DNA of 64,000 nucleotides. Origin: Achromobacter marplatensis. Its GTDB lineage: Bacteria; Pseudomonadota; Gammaproteobacteria; Burkholderiales; Burkholderiaceae_B. The stretch lies in the NCBI RefSeq assembly GCF_002209535.1, contig NZ_NJIG01000015.1:1-64000 (forward strand), read 5' to 3'. Positions 14,636 to 22,788 of this stretch are shown here, one piece after another; the first letter of the stretch is position 1, and each line of letters opens with the position of its first letter. The notes under the pieces were generated by a model. It made no database searches. It was not told the origin of the DNA and saw nothing but the letters and a program-made list of their open reading frames with translations. The translations under genes were made by a program, and so were the position numbers.

Positions 14636-15586
14636 CTAGATGTCCAACTCCAGCGTGCCGCAGCCGCGGGATACACAAACCATCATGCTGCGGTTGCCGG
14701 CGCGCTCCTCATCGCTCAGCACATAGTCGCGGTGATCTACCTTGCCGGACAGCACGCCCGCTTCACAGCTGCGGCAAAGCCCTTCGCGGCAGGCATGCGG
14801 CCAGGCGACGCCAGCTGCCTCCAGCACATTCAGCACCGATTCTCCGGCGGGTACCGCGTAGCGCCCGCCGCTTCGGGCCAGCACGACGGTGAACGCCGAA
14901 TCGCGGGCGTCGGCATGCGCTGCAGGTGCGGAAAAGCGTTCAACATGCAGCTTCTCTTCGGGTATGCGCTGGCGTTCGCAGGCCCACGCGACCGCATCCA
15001 TCAAGGGCCCGGGCCCGCAGCAATAGACATGGGAAGCCATCTGCAGGGTATTGGACAGATGCTTGTCCAGATCGCAACGCGCGCCGCTTTGCTCGTCGTC
15101 GAAGTGCAAGTGGACGCGATCGCCGTAGGCGGCTAGCTCGCTCAGGAAAGCAGCGTGCTTGCGGCTTCGCGCGCAGTACAGCAGCGTCCAGGGTTCCCGT
15201 CGTTGTTCGCAGGCGAGGATCATGCTGAGGATGGGAGTGATGCCGATGCCGCCCGCAATGAAATGGTGTGCGGCGGCCGGCGCGTGCAGTCCGAAAAGCT
15301 GGCGCGGGACGCCGACGTTCAGCACGTCGCCTTCGCGCAACGCCTCGTGGATATGGCGCGACCCCCCACGCGAATCGGCGGCTAGTCCGACGGCCAGCCG
15401 GTAGGCGCCCCGATCGGCTGGATCGCCGCACAACGAATATTGCCGAATAAGGCCGTTGCCCAGATCCACGTCGACGTGGGCGCCCGCGGCATAGGCGGGC
15501 AGGTCGGCGGCGTCGGGGCTGCGCAGTTCCAATCCCCGCACGCCGTCGGCCTCACGCGTAATGCGGGTGATGATCAGCGGCAACAT
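14636..15586 (-). CDS. Phthalate-dioxygenase-reductase-type oxidoreductase (VanB-like)
   Basis: This 316-aa reductase has an FMN/flavin-binding domain (RQYSLCGDP), an NAD-binding domain (GGIGITPILSM) and a C-terminal plant-type 2Fe-2S ferredoxin domain (HACREGLCRSCEAGVL with a later Cys in MMVCVSRG). It passes electrons from NADH to the Rieske oxygenase encoded directly upstream: its ATG lies one base after that gene's stop. The flavin-NAD-ferredoxin order identifies the PDR/VanB class. Confidence 0.92.
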   Translation of the reverse strand: MLPLIITRITREADGVRGLELRSPDAADLPAYAAGAHVDVDLGNGLIRQYSLCGDPADRGAYRLAVGLAADSRGGSRHIHEALREGDVLNVGVPRQLFGLHAPAAAHHFIAGGIGITPILSMILACEQRREPWTLLYCARSRKHAAFLSELAAYGDRVHLHFDDEQSGARCDLDKHLSNTLQMASHVYCCGPGPLMDAVAWACERQRIPEEKLHVERFSAPAAHADARDSAFTVVLARSGGRYAVPAGESVLNVLEAAGVAWPHACREGLCRSCEAGVLSGKVDHRDYVLSDEERAGNRSMMVCVSRGCGTLELDI

Positions 15587-15587
15587 G

Positions 15588-16652
15588 TCAGGCCACGTCC
15601 CGTGACGGAGAAATCGGAATGACGGCGGGCTGCTGCTGCTCTTGCTCCAGCCGCCGTGACACGGCCCAGCGGAATTGCGACAGCGCGGCGTCGATGGACA
15701 GCGGCACCATCTTGAAGTCCGGCGCCAGCGACAAGGAGCGTTGCTGCGCGGTGATGATGTCGCGGTCTTCGTCGAACGCGGCGACTACGCTTTGATGAAT
15801 GGACGCGGTCACCTCGGGCTGATCGATCGCGAAATTGTGCGGGTGCGCGAAGAAATAGTGGGTCGAGTTTTCCGTTTCCGGTGTCAATGCCTGACAGCCT
15901 CGGAATTCGGCGGCATCCACGCGTCTGCCTTCCTGCGCGCCGGTGCCGGTGGGCGCCATGCCGGAATCCATCAGCAGGATGCCGGGAATGGTGAAGTTGT
16001 AGATGTTCCAGCGGTCGACCCGGCCGGGCCACTGCTTGACCTTGGTGGCGAACGCGGGCGCCTCCGTGTCGATGGTCCAGCGTGTGATGCGCACGCCGTC
16101 GGCCAGCCGCTCCACCTTGGGCGACACCGCCGCGTAGTCTTCGCTGCCGCCAAGCGTTGTGGGGTGGACGAACGGCAGATGCGAGAAGTCCAGCAGGTTG
16201 TCGGCGATCAGCAGGTAGTTGACGTCATAGTGAATGTAGCCGTCCTGGCTGCACCAGTCGGGATGGTCCAGCCACTGCGTGTCCGGAATCAGCGACCTGT
16301 CGGCGCGCTCCGGGTCGCCCATCCAGATCCAGATCCAGCGGTGCCGTTCTTCGACGGGAAAGGTCCGCACGCGGGCCTGCGGCGGGATGCGGGGCTGGGC
16401 GGGCGCTTCCACGCACGCGCCGGTCGCGTCGAATTTCAGGCCGTGGTACAGGCAGCGCACGCAGTCGCCTTCGCGCCGCCCCACGGACAGCGGTGCGCCG
16501 CGGTGGCAGCAGCGGTCCTCCAACGCCACCAACCGGCCGGCGCTATCTCGATACATCAGCACCGGGACGCCGATGATGGTGCGCGAGAACAGGCCTTCGT
16601 CGCCGACTTCGTTATCCCAGGCGGCCACATACCAGGTGTTTTTGACGAACAT
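15588..16652 (-). CDS. Rieske non-heme iron oxygenase, VanA-like
   Basis: This 354-aa oxygenase component has Rieske ligands Cys48-x-His50 and Cys67-x2-His70 (CCHRGAPLSV and CVRCLYHG) and the mononuclear iron motif DNLLDFSHLPFVH. The length and sequence style match vanillate O-demethylase and related aryl-ether or carboxylate oxygenases, which act in the cytoplasm on aromatic acids. It forms an operon with the reductase (15586) and the LivK-type receptor (17820). The exact aromatic substrate cannot be read from sequence. Confidence 0.9.
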   Translation of the reverse strand: MFVKNTWYVAAWDNEVGDEGLFSRTIIGVPVLMYRDSAGRLVALEDRCCHRGAPLSVGRREGDCVRCLYHGLKFDATGACVEAPAQPRIPPQARVRTFPVEERHRWIWIWMGDPERADRSLIPDTQWLDHPDWCSQDGYIHYDVNYLLIADNLLDFSHLPFVHPTTLGGSEDYAAVSPKVERLADGVRITRWTIDTEAPAFATKVKQWPGRVDRWNIYNFTIPGILLMDSGMAPTGTGAQEGRRVDAAEFRGCQALTPETENSTHYFFAHPHNFAIDQPEVTASIHQSVVAAFDEDRDIITAQQRSLSLAPDFKMVPLSIDAALSQFRWAVSRRLEQEQQQPAVIPISPSRDVA

Positions 16653-16662
16653 GATCCTGCTC

Positions 16663-17820
16663 CTATTGCACGTAGCGCCAAGCGCCGTTCTTGATCTGGA
16701 CCATGACGGCGGCGCGCGCGTCGTATCCGACGTGGTCGTTGGGCGACATGGTGGATACGCCTTGCGACGTCACGACGTCGCGCGTGCCCTCCAGCGCGTC
16801 CCGCAAAGCGGACCTGAATTCGGCGGTGCCGGGCTTTGCCGTGCCCATTGCGGTCTTCAACGCATGTTGGAGCACGATGCTGGCATCCCAGGCATTGGCG
16901 GCGAAGACCGACATGGAATCCTTGCCGTAGGCGGCCTCGTAGCGTTGAGTCAGGTCGGTGGCGACCGCGCGGATCGGGTTGGCGGGGTCCAGCTGACTGG
17001 CGACCACCACCGGGCCGACGGCGAAGACCGCGCCTTCGGCATCCTTGCCGGCGATGCGCAGGAACTCGCGGTTGGCGATGCCATAGGTTTGATAGATCCC
17101 CCCTTGATAGCCGCGTTCGCGTAGCGACTTCTGGGGCAGGGCGCCGGGCGTACCGGAGGCCGCCACCAACACGGCGTCAGGGCGTGCGCCCAGCAGTTTC
17201 AAGGTCTGCGCGGTGACGCTGGTGTCGGTTTTCACGTAACGCTCTGCCGCCACCACCTTGATGCCGGCGGGTTCGGCTTGCGCGCGCGTTTCAGCCAACC
17301 AGCTATCGCCATAGGCATCTGCAAAGCCGATGTAGCCCAACGTCTTGACGCCTTGGGCTTTCATGTGGGCAAGCGTGGCGGCGACCATGAGGTTTTCGTT
17401 CTGGATGGCCTTGAACACCCAGCGCCGTTGCGGGTCCATCGGCTCTACGATCTTGACGCTGGCAGCCAGGCTGAGCAGCGGCACCTGCTTTTCCAGCGCG
17501 ATGGGCACCAGCGCCAAGGTCGAAGGCGTAACCGAGGTGCCCAGGATCACGTCCACCTTGTGTTCGTCGACCAGGCGGCGAAAGGCGCGGGAGGCTTGGG
17601 TCGTATCGGAGGCATCGTCCAGGACGATGTAGCGGATCGCCTCGCCGGCGAGTTCGCGGGGCAGCAGGTCGATGGCATTTTTCGCCGGCACGCCCAGCGA
17701 CGCCGCGGGTCCGGTCAGGGATAGGACGACGCCGACGTTGATGTCGGCGATAGCGGGGCTACAGGAAAGCAGGGCGCAGGAAAACAGCGCCCCTGAGATG
17801 AGGCGATTTTGGGGTTTCAA
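16663..17820 (-). CDS. LivK-type ABC transporter substrate-binding protein
   Basis: This 385-aa periplasmic receptor of the branched-chain amino acid/aromatic acid class (type I fold) has GVVLSLTGPAASLG, VDVILGTSVTPSTLAL and TLGYIGFADAYGDSWL motifs. The start is set at a TTG (17818-17820) because AAGGAG lies 7 nt upstream and the following residues form a signal peptide (NRLISGALFSCALLSCSPAIA). The frame continues further upstream, but that part overlaps the divergent LysR gene. It is first in the oxygenase operon, with no permease or ATPase genes nearby, so it must use transport components encoded elsewhere. Confidence 0.85.
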   Translation of the reverse strand: MKPQNRLISGALFSCALLSCSPAIADINVGVVLSLTGPAASLGVPAKNAIDLLPRELAGEAIRYIVLDDASDTTQASRAFRRLVDEHKVDVILGTSVTPSTLALVPIALEKQVPLLSLAASVKIVEPMDPQRRWVFKAIQNENLMVAATLAHMKAQGVKTLGYIGFADAYGDSWLAETRAQAEPAGIKVVAAERYVKTDTSVTAQTLKLLGARPDAVLVAASGTPGALPQKSLRERGYQGGIYQTYGIANREFLRIAGKDAEGAVFAVGPVVVASQLDPANPIRAVATDLTQRYEAAYGKDSMSVFAANAWDASIVLQHALKTAMGTAKPGTAEFRSALRDALEGTRDVVTSQGVSTMSPNDHVGYDARAAVMVQIKNGAWRYVQ

Positions 17821-17926
17821 GATTTGTCTCCTTGTCGGAACGCCGATCTGCGCGGCGCTTGACAGCAAGATAGGCAGACGCCGAATATGCGTCAATGTCA
17901 TGGGTCTAATACTGGAAATGCACGTC

Positions 17927-18850
17927 ATGCATAACGAGAAGTTCGACCTGAATCTGCTGGCGGTTTTCGACAGCCTGCTGCGCGAACGCAGCGTGACGCG
18001 CGCGGGCGAACAGCTGGGCCTGTCGCAAAGCGCCATGAGCCACGCAGTCAACCGGCTTCGGTCGTTTTTCGACGACCCGTTGTTCGTGAAGACGGGGCAG
18101 GGCATGCAACCCACCCCTAAATCAGAAAGCCTGGCGCCGACCGTGCTGGACCTGATGGCGACGATCAGGGCGCAGGTGCTGTCTCAGGCGCAGTTCGACC
18201 CTGCGGTCGCCAGACGCGCTTTCACGCTGTGCATGACCGACATGGGCGAGCTGGTCTTCCTGCCGCCCCTGATCAAGCGCCTGCGCAAGCTGGCGCCGCA
18301 TTGCACGCTGCGGTCCAGGCAGGTGCCCGTGGCGCAGATCGAACCCCTGCTGGCATCCGGGGAAGTCGATTTGGTGCTGGGGTCGCTGCGGGCCGCGCCG
18401 TCCGGCTTGTTCCAGCAGCAGCTGTTCATGCACAAGTTCGTCACGTTGGTCAGCGTCAAGAACACAGAGGTAGGGGACACGATGACGCTGGAGCAGTTCC
18501 AGCGGATGCCGCAGATCGTCGTGACGCTGGCGGGAAGGTCGTCCGAAGCCTACGACAGCGCGATTGAAGAGCAGGGGATCAAACGCAACATCTACCTGTC
18601 GACGCCGCATTTCCTGGTGGTGCCGCTGCTGATCGACCAGCACCCTGACCTGATCGCGACCGTGCCTCAGGAATTGGGCAACGTGTTCGCCGGCTACGGA
18701 TCGGTCCGGGTGCTTGAACCCCCGATGCCGTTGCCGTCCTTCGCGTTGCGGCAGCATTGGCATCCGCGCTTTCATCAAGATCCCGCCATCGTCTGGCTAC
18801 GGGAATTGGTGAAAGAGACCTTCGATACGTATCCGGTGATCCCGGACTAA
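17927..18850 (+). CDS. LysR-family regulator (NodD/PcpR-like)
   Basis: This protein of about 307 aa has an N-terminal HTH (LNLLAVFDSLLRERSVTRAG, LGLSQSAMSHAVNRLRSFF) and a substrate-binding domain. It is divergent from the oxygenase operon, whose TTG start is at 17820, so the 106-bp gap should hold its operator and it most likely regulates aromatic oxidation. The start is uncertain: ATG 17927 has GGAA 9 nt upstream; ATG 17918 and 17900 are in frame. Confidence 0.88.
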   Translation: MHNEKFDLNLLAVFDSLLRERSVTRAGEQLGLSQSAMSHAVNRLRSFFDDPLFVKTGQGMQPTPKSESLAPTVLDLMATIRAQVLSQAQFDPAVARRAFTLCMTDMGELVFLPPLIKRLRKLAPHCTLRSRQVPVAQIEPLLASGEVDLVLGSLRAAPSGLFQQQLFMHKFVTLVSVKNTEVGDTMTLEQFQRMPQIVVTLAGRSSEAYDSAIEEQGIKRNIYLSTPHFLVVPLLIDQHPDLIATVPQELGNVFAGYGSVRVLEPPMPLPSFALRQHWHPRFHQDPAIVWLRELVKETFDTYPVIPD

Positions 18851-20268
18851 CCGGACTTGCCCGTGCCGTCGCGGGAAGCGGCTGCCTGGGTTTTCGGTTT
18901 GGTCCACGGCCGATCGCAGCGCTGCCGATAGCCTTCCACGGCCGGGGAACTCGTCGGCTGGAAGTATGGATGCGGATATCCCGCCTGGCGCATCGCGTCG
19001 TACATGCGCCGGCCCCACACGCATTGCGCTTGCGCTTGGTCCCACAGCCGCGCGGCCCGTTCCGGCTGGCCGTTCCGCCATAGCGTCAGGCCATAGTCGG
19101 CCACGATTTCTTCGTTGCGCGGAATGTCGCGGTAGGACTCGTGAATCAGGCGCAGGCCTTCGTCGGTGTCGCCCCGAAGCGCTAGGATCCAGCCCAGCGT
19201 TCCCTGGTTGTACGGGTTTGCGCCCGTGCGGCGGATGGACTCGCGCACCTGGGCTTCGGCCTGCGGCAAAAAGTCGGGAAAGTCCGCCAGGTAGTAGGCG
19301 ATTTCGTTGGCCAGGTCCGGGTCGTCGGGCTGCCGTGCGCGGCCGCGCTTGGCTTGGCGTTGCTGCAGCACCTGCGTGTCAGCCAGTGCAAGTTCCGGCA
19401 TGCCCAGCAGGCGTTCCAGGTTCAGGCGGTCTTGCAGCACGGCCTTGGTGGGGCGTTTGAGCGATTCCGGGAAGCGCCACTGGCGGGCGCGCTGGACCCA
19501 TTGCCGGGCCTGGTCTTGCTGGCCGACCATCAACAGCAGGTGGGCAAGGTCCAGTTGTTGTTGCGGGGTGTCGGCGCAGCGCATGGCGCTGATCAATTGC
19601 TGGGCGCCGTCCACGTCCTTCTGCGCGAACTTGAGATTGATGGCGTCCAGTTCGGCAAAGCACGCCGCGTTGTCGGTGACTGCGCCGTCGATCGACAGGG
19701 ACAAGGGGCTGGCGGGCATGTCATGGCTGAAGTAGGCCGTGGCGCCCTGGCGGGTGGTGTAGCCCAGGTCGACCCACTGTTCGCCCCAGCGTTGGCGCAG
19801 CGTCAGGATGTAGGGCCAGGCAGGCAGCGGCGTGTTGTCGCCACTGGAATTCAGTTGGAAGAAATGGCCCCACGCACCGTCGCCGACGCGACGGATCAGC
19901 GTGAAGTCCGCGGCGGCGTGCGGCTGCTCGGTCCAGACCCAGGCGGTGCGGCCCTGCGCGTCGGTGACGCCGTGCAGGATCCCGTCGTTGCTGGGGGTGT
20001 TCTGGATCGCGTCGGTCTTGCCGGTCAGGAACAGGCGGTACGGTGTGTTGGGGGCGGGCGCAATGGACCGGCTGTTGGGCAAGGCGAGCGTCAGGCTGCG
20101 GCCGTGCGTGCCCACGCCATATTGCGGCATACCGGCAGGCGGCGACGTCGAACGGACGGCGGATTTCTCAGGCGGGGTGGTGTCGGCGGCGTGGGCGCCG
20201 GGCGCCAGCAGCCACAGGGCGGCGGCGAACACGAGCGGGGTGATCGGGGTGTGCTGCAAAGGCGTCAT
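18847..20268 (-). CDS. Exported TPR-like protein, unknown function
   Basis: This 473-aa protein has a signal peptide (MTPLQHTPITPLVFAA... ending GAHA). The N-terminal half is beta-rich (residues about 30-200). The C-terminal half has helical repeats of TPR/Sel1 style (DLANEIAYYLADFPDF, YNQGTLGWILALRGDTDEGL, NEEIVADYGLTLWRNGQPERAARLW). The ATG at 20268 is chosen because earlier in-frame codons lack signal features and overlap other sequence. It ends convergent with the LysR gene (4-bp overlap). Periplasmic location is expected. Confidence 0.65.
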   Translation of the reverse strand: MTPLQHTPITPLVFAAALWLLAPGAHAADTTPPEKSAVRSTSPPAGMPQYGVGTHGRSLTLALPNSRSIAPAPNTPYRLFLTGKTDAIQNTPSNDGILHGVTDAQGRTAWVWTEQPHAAADFTLIRRVGDGAWGHFFQLNSSGDNTPLPAWPYILTLRQRWGEQWVDLGYTTRQGATAYFSHDMPASPLSLSIDGAVTDNAACFAELDAINLKFAQKDVDGAQQLISAMRCADTPQQQLDLAHLLLMVGQQDQARQWVQRARQWRFPESLKRPTKAVLQDRLNLERLLGMPELALADTQVLQQRQAKRGRARQPDDPDLANEIAYYLADFPDFLPQAEAQVRESIRRTGANPYNQGTLGWILALRGDTDEGLRLIHESYRDIPRNEEIVADYGLTLWRNGQPERAARLWDQAQAQCVWGRRMYDAMRQAGYPHPYFQPTSSPAVEGYRQRCDRPWTKPKTQAAASRDGTGKSG

Positions 20269-20350
20269 GGGGACTGCTTGGGGGGCCGCGGGAAGGTTCG
20301 CGTGGCCGGATTGTGCACGACAACGCGAGCCGGGGCGAATCCGCCTGCCG

Positions 20351-21178
20351 CTATCGACGCAGCTGTGCCTCGATGAACGTGTGGATCGCGCGTGTCTCGT
20401 CGTTGTCGGCGCCCACGTCGGCATTGATCTGGGCGTGGTTGCGCGCAATGCCCACCAGTTCCGCTTGGCCGCCGTGCGCTTTCAGCAGATCGGCATAGCG
20501 CTGCGATCGGCGGCAGGGATCGGGGCGCAGCGTGGAACACACGAAGAGGGCGGGAGGCTGCGGGCCACGCAGTTGCGCGGCCGGTGATGCCGCCGCCCAT
20601 TGCGCGGGGTCGGCGCCAAAGGCCTCGTCATAGAAGGGGGCGTGCGTGCGGGGCATGACGTCCAGCAGGTCGAAACCCGCGCCGTCCAGGACGACGCTGG
20701 CCAGCCAGGGCCGCGCGCCGGTGCGTTGCCGCATGGGCTCATCGGCGGCCAGCAGCGCCAGCAAGTGGCCGCCGGACGAATGCCCCATGACGATGAGCCG
20801 GTCCGGGTCGGCGCCCCAGGTGTGGGCGCGTTGGCCGATCCATGCCAATGCGCGGCCCAGGTCTTCGGCCTGCGCTTCGGGGCGTGCCTGCGGCATTAAT
20901 CGCGTGTTGACCGACACGATGACATAGCCTTGCGGCAGCCAGTAGGCCAACTTGTTCTGGACGACCTCGGGCGCGGCCTTGTCGCCGTTCTTCCACGAAC
21001 CGCCATGGACGACGACGAGCACCGGGGCGCCGCCGGGGACGGGAGTTTCGGGCAGATAGACGTCGGCGATCTGGGCGGCATCCGGCCCGTAGCGCTGGTC
21101 CATCAGCGGGGCGGCCGATGCCGGCCCCAGCAGGGCGGCGGTCAGGAGCAAGGCTGGCAGCAGGCGGGGCGCAAGCAT
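20351..21178 (-). CDS. Exported alpha/beta-hydrolase (esterase/lipase type)
   Basis: This 275-aa hydrolase has a signal peptide (LLPALLLTAALLGPASA). The oxyanion-hole motif HGGSW and nucleophile elbow GHSSGGH (HSL/BD-FAE style) are present. The probable acid is Asp in the VCSTLRPDPCRRS region, and the His is in ARNHAQI near residue 250. It should hydrolyse short esters in the periplasm. It is co-directional with the TPR protein gene 82 bp downstream. Confidence 0.85.
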   Translation of the reverse strand: MLAPRLLPALLLTAALLGPASAAPLMDQRYGPDAAQIADVYLPETPVPGGAPVLVVVHGGSWKNGDKAAPEVVQNKLAYWLPQGYVIVSVNTRLMPQARPEAQAEDLGRALAWIGQRAHTWGADPDRLIVMGHSSGGHLLALLAADEPMRQRTGARPWLASVVLDGAGFDLLDVMPRTHAPFYDEAFGADPAQWAAASPAAQLRGPQPPALFVCSTLRPDPCRRSQRYADLLKAHGGQAELVGIARNHAQINADVGADNDETRAIHTFIEAQLRR

Positions 21179-21308
21179 GGACGTCCGGGGCAGGAGAGGG
21201 GGCTGCTTACTGTAGCGCGGGACGGGCGCCCGTGGCGTGGGCTGCGCCCGGGGCCGGCCTGTGGCATGCTGCGGCCGATCTTCAACCCGCGCGACGCGCC
21301 TTTCCGCA

Positions 21309-21752
21309 ATGCGAACCTTCCTGCTACGTGTGTGTGACCTGCTGCTGCTGGCCGCCGCCGCGGCGTCTTTCGGCGCCTGCCTGACCTCGATCCTGACGAC
21401 CGACGCCTACGGCTGGGTGGTCCCCGACGCCCCATACGTGTACGGGCCGCGCGACTTCTACGCTGACGCCGTCATGGCAGGCCTGGCCGGGCTGATCGCA
21501 CTGATGCTGGCCGAACGCTTCCAGGCGGTGCGCCGGTCGCTGGCCGGGCGGCTGGCGGCGACCCTGGCCGCCGCGCTCATCGCCCTCTACCTGGCGCCGC
21601 CCGCGCCGGTGGTGTTCGGCAATACCTGGGCGCCGGGCGAGGCGACGCGCGAGCTGTTCCTGGCGCAGTGGCACCTGGTGCTGCCCCTCGCACTGGCCGT
21701 GGTGGCGTTCAGGGCGGTATTTTGGCGGTTGTGCGCCCGGCGCGCGGGCTAG
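21309..21752 (+). CDS. Small integral membrane protein, unknown
   Basis: This 147-aa protein has four predicted hydrophobic helices (about 6-30, 55-72, 82-100, 122-142) and short loops, including VPDAPYVYGPRDFYADA. No family motif was recognised. The start at 21309 gives MRTFLLRVCDLLLLAA; the frame upstream to 21237 is not supported. It is divergent from the esterase gene. Confidence 0.65.
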   Translation: MRTFLLRVCDLLLLAAAAASFGACLTSILTTDAYGWVVPDAPYVYGPRDFYADAVMAGLAGLIALMLAERFQAVRRSLAGRLAATLAAALIALYLAPPAPVVFGNTWAPGEATRELFLAQWHLVLPLALAVVAFRAVFWRLCARRAG

Positions 21753-21870
21753 GACAGCTTGCGTTCGGCCCGGTCGGCAACCCGGGAATGTCGCGGAATT
21801 TCCCGTATTTGCGCTAGGATTACCGCGCAAATTCCCGCTGCAGTTTCCGCTCCCCTGGAGAACCCCTCGC

Positions 21871-22572
21871 ATGACCTCCCTTGATTCGTTTGCCATCACC
21901 AAGAAGTGGCCCGCCGCGCATCCCGACCGTATCCAGCTGTATTCGCTGCCCACGCCCAACGGCGTGAAGGTGTCGATCCTGCTGGAAGAGCTGGGTCTGC
22001 CCTACGAGCCGCACCGCGTCAGTTTCGATACGCAGGACCAGTTTTCGCCTGAATTCCTGTCGCTCAGCCCGAACAACAAGATTCCGGCCATCCTGGATCC
22101 CAATGGCCCGGACGGCAAGCCGCTGGCGCTGTTCGAATCCGGCGCCATCCTGGTCTATCTGGCCAGCAAGACGGGCCAGTTCATCCCGGCGGATACGGCG
22201 GGGCGCTACGAAACGCTGCAGTGGGTCATGTTCCAGATGGGCGGCATCGGCCCCATGTTCGGCCAGCTGGGCTTCTTCCATCGGTTCGCCGGCAAGGAAT
22301 ACGAAGACAAGCGCCCGCGCGACCGCTATGTAGCCGAATCCAAGCGCCTCTTGGGCGTGCTGGACCAGCGCCTGGAAGGCCGCGACTGGGTCATGGGCGA
22401 TGAATACACCATTGCCGACATCGCCATCCTGCCCTGGGTGCGCAACCTGGTCGGCTTCTACGAGGCCGGCGAACTGGTCGGGTTCTCGCAGTTCAAGAAC
22501 GTGGCCCGCGTGCTGGAAGCCTTTGTGGCGCGTCCGGCCGTGGTGAAGGGCCTGACGATTCCGGCTGCCTGA
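21871..22572 (+). CDS. Glutathione S-transferase family protein (YghU/YfcG-like)
   Basis: This 233-aa cytoplasmic GST has an N-terminal thioredoxin-like domain (SLPTPNGVKVSILLEELG, NNKIPAILDP, FESGAILVYLA) and a helical C-terminal domain (RLEGRDWVMGDEYTIADIAI). The TPNGxKV segment and the FESGAI glutathione site match Nu-class GSTs that act as disulfide-bond reductases or peroxidases. A perfect 12-bp hairpin follows the stop. Confidence 0.88.
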   Translation: MTSLDSFAITKKWPAAHPDRIQLYSLPTPNGVKVSILLEELGLPYEPHRVSFDTQDQFSPEFLSLSPNNKIPAILDPNGPDGKPLALFESGAILVYLASKTGQFIPADTAGRYETLQWVMFQMGGIGPMFGQLGFFHRFAGKEYEDKRPRDRYVAESKRLLGVLDQRLEGRDWVMGDEYTIADIAILPWVRNLVGFYEAGELVGFSQFKNVARVLEAFVARPAVVKGLTIPAA

Positions 22573-22585
22573 CGGCATGTGGATG

Positions 22586-22615
22586 GCTGCGGCCGCCTGA
22601 TCCGGCGGCCGCAGC
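22586..22615 (+). terminator. Perfect GC-rich hairpin after the GST gene
   Basis: A 12-bp perfect stem (GCTGCGGCCGCC at 22586-22597 with GGCGGCCGCAGC at 22604-22615) has a 6-nt loop, 14 bases after the GST stop. Only a weak T-stretch follows, so it may act as an RNA end-protecting or Rho-assisted terminator. Confidence 0.5.
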
Positions 22616-22674
22616 ATGGCCCTTTCCGGGCCGCCTGATGCGGGTTTGCGAGAGATCAAACAAGCCCGCAGAAG

Positions 22675-22714
22675 TTATGCTTTTCGGTCATAAGCTTATT
22701 ACCGAAAGGCGTAA
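22675..22714. promoter_or_regulatory. Symmetric operator/hairpin upstream of the cytochrome operon
   Basis: A 14-nt inverted repeat (22675-22688 with 22701-22714; arms differ by two transitions that still pair as G-U) encloses a 12-nt loop that itself contains the palindrome ATAAGCTTAT. A third TAAGCT copy follows at about 22732. It lies 75 bp upstream of the triheme cytochrome start. It could be a repressor or activator operator or a leader hairpin. Seen directly; function inferred. Confidence 0.45.
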
Positions 22715-22788
22715 GCTTCCTCCATAAGCTGGACAGGCCGTACGAACTCCCCGACGTGCACGCTGCCCAGCGGATACGGAGGGTAGTA

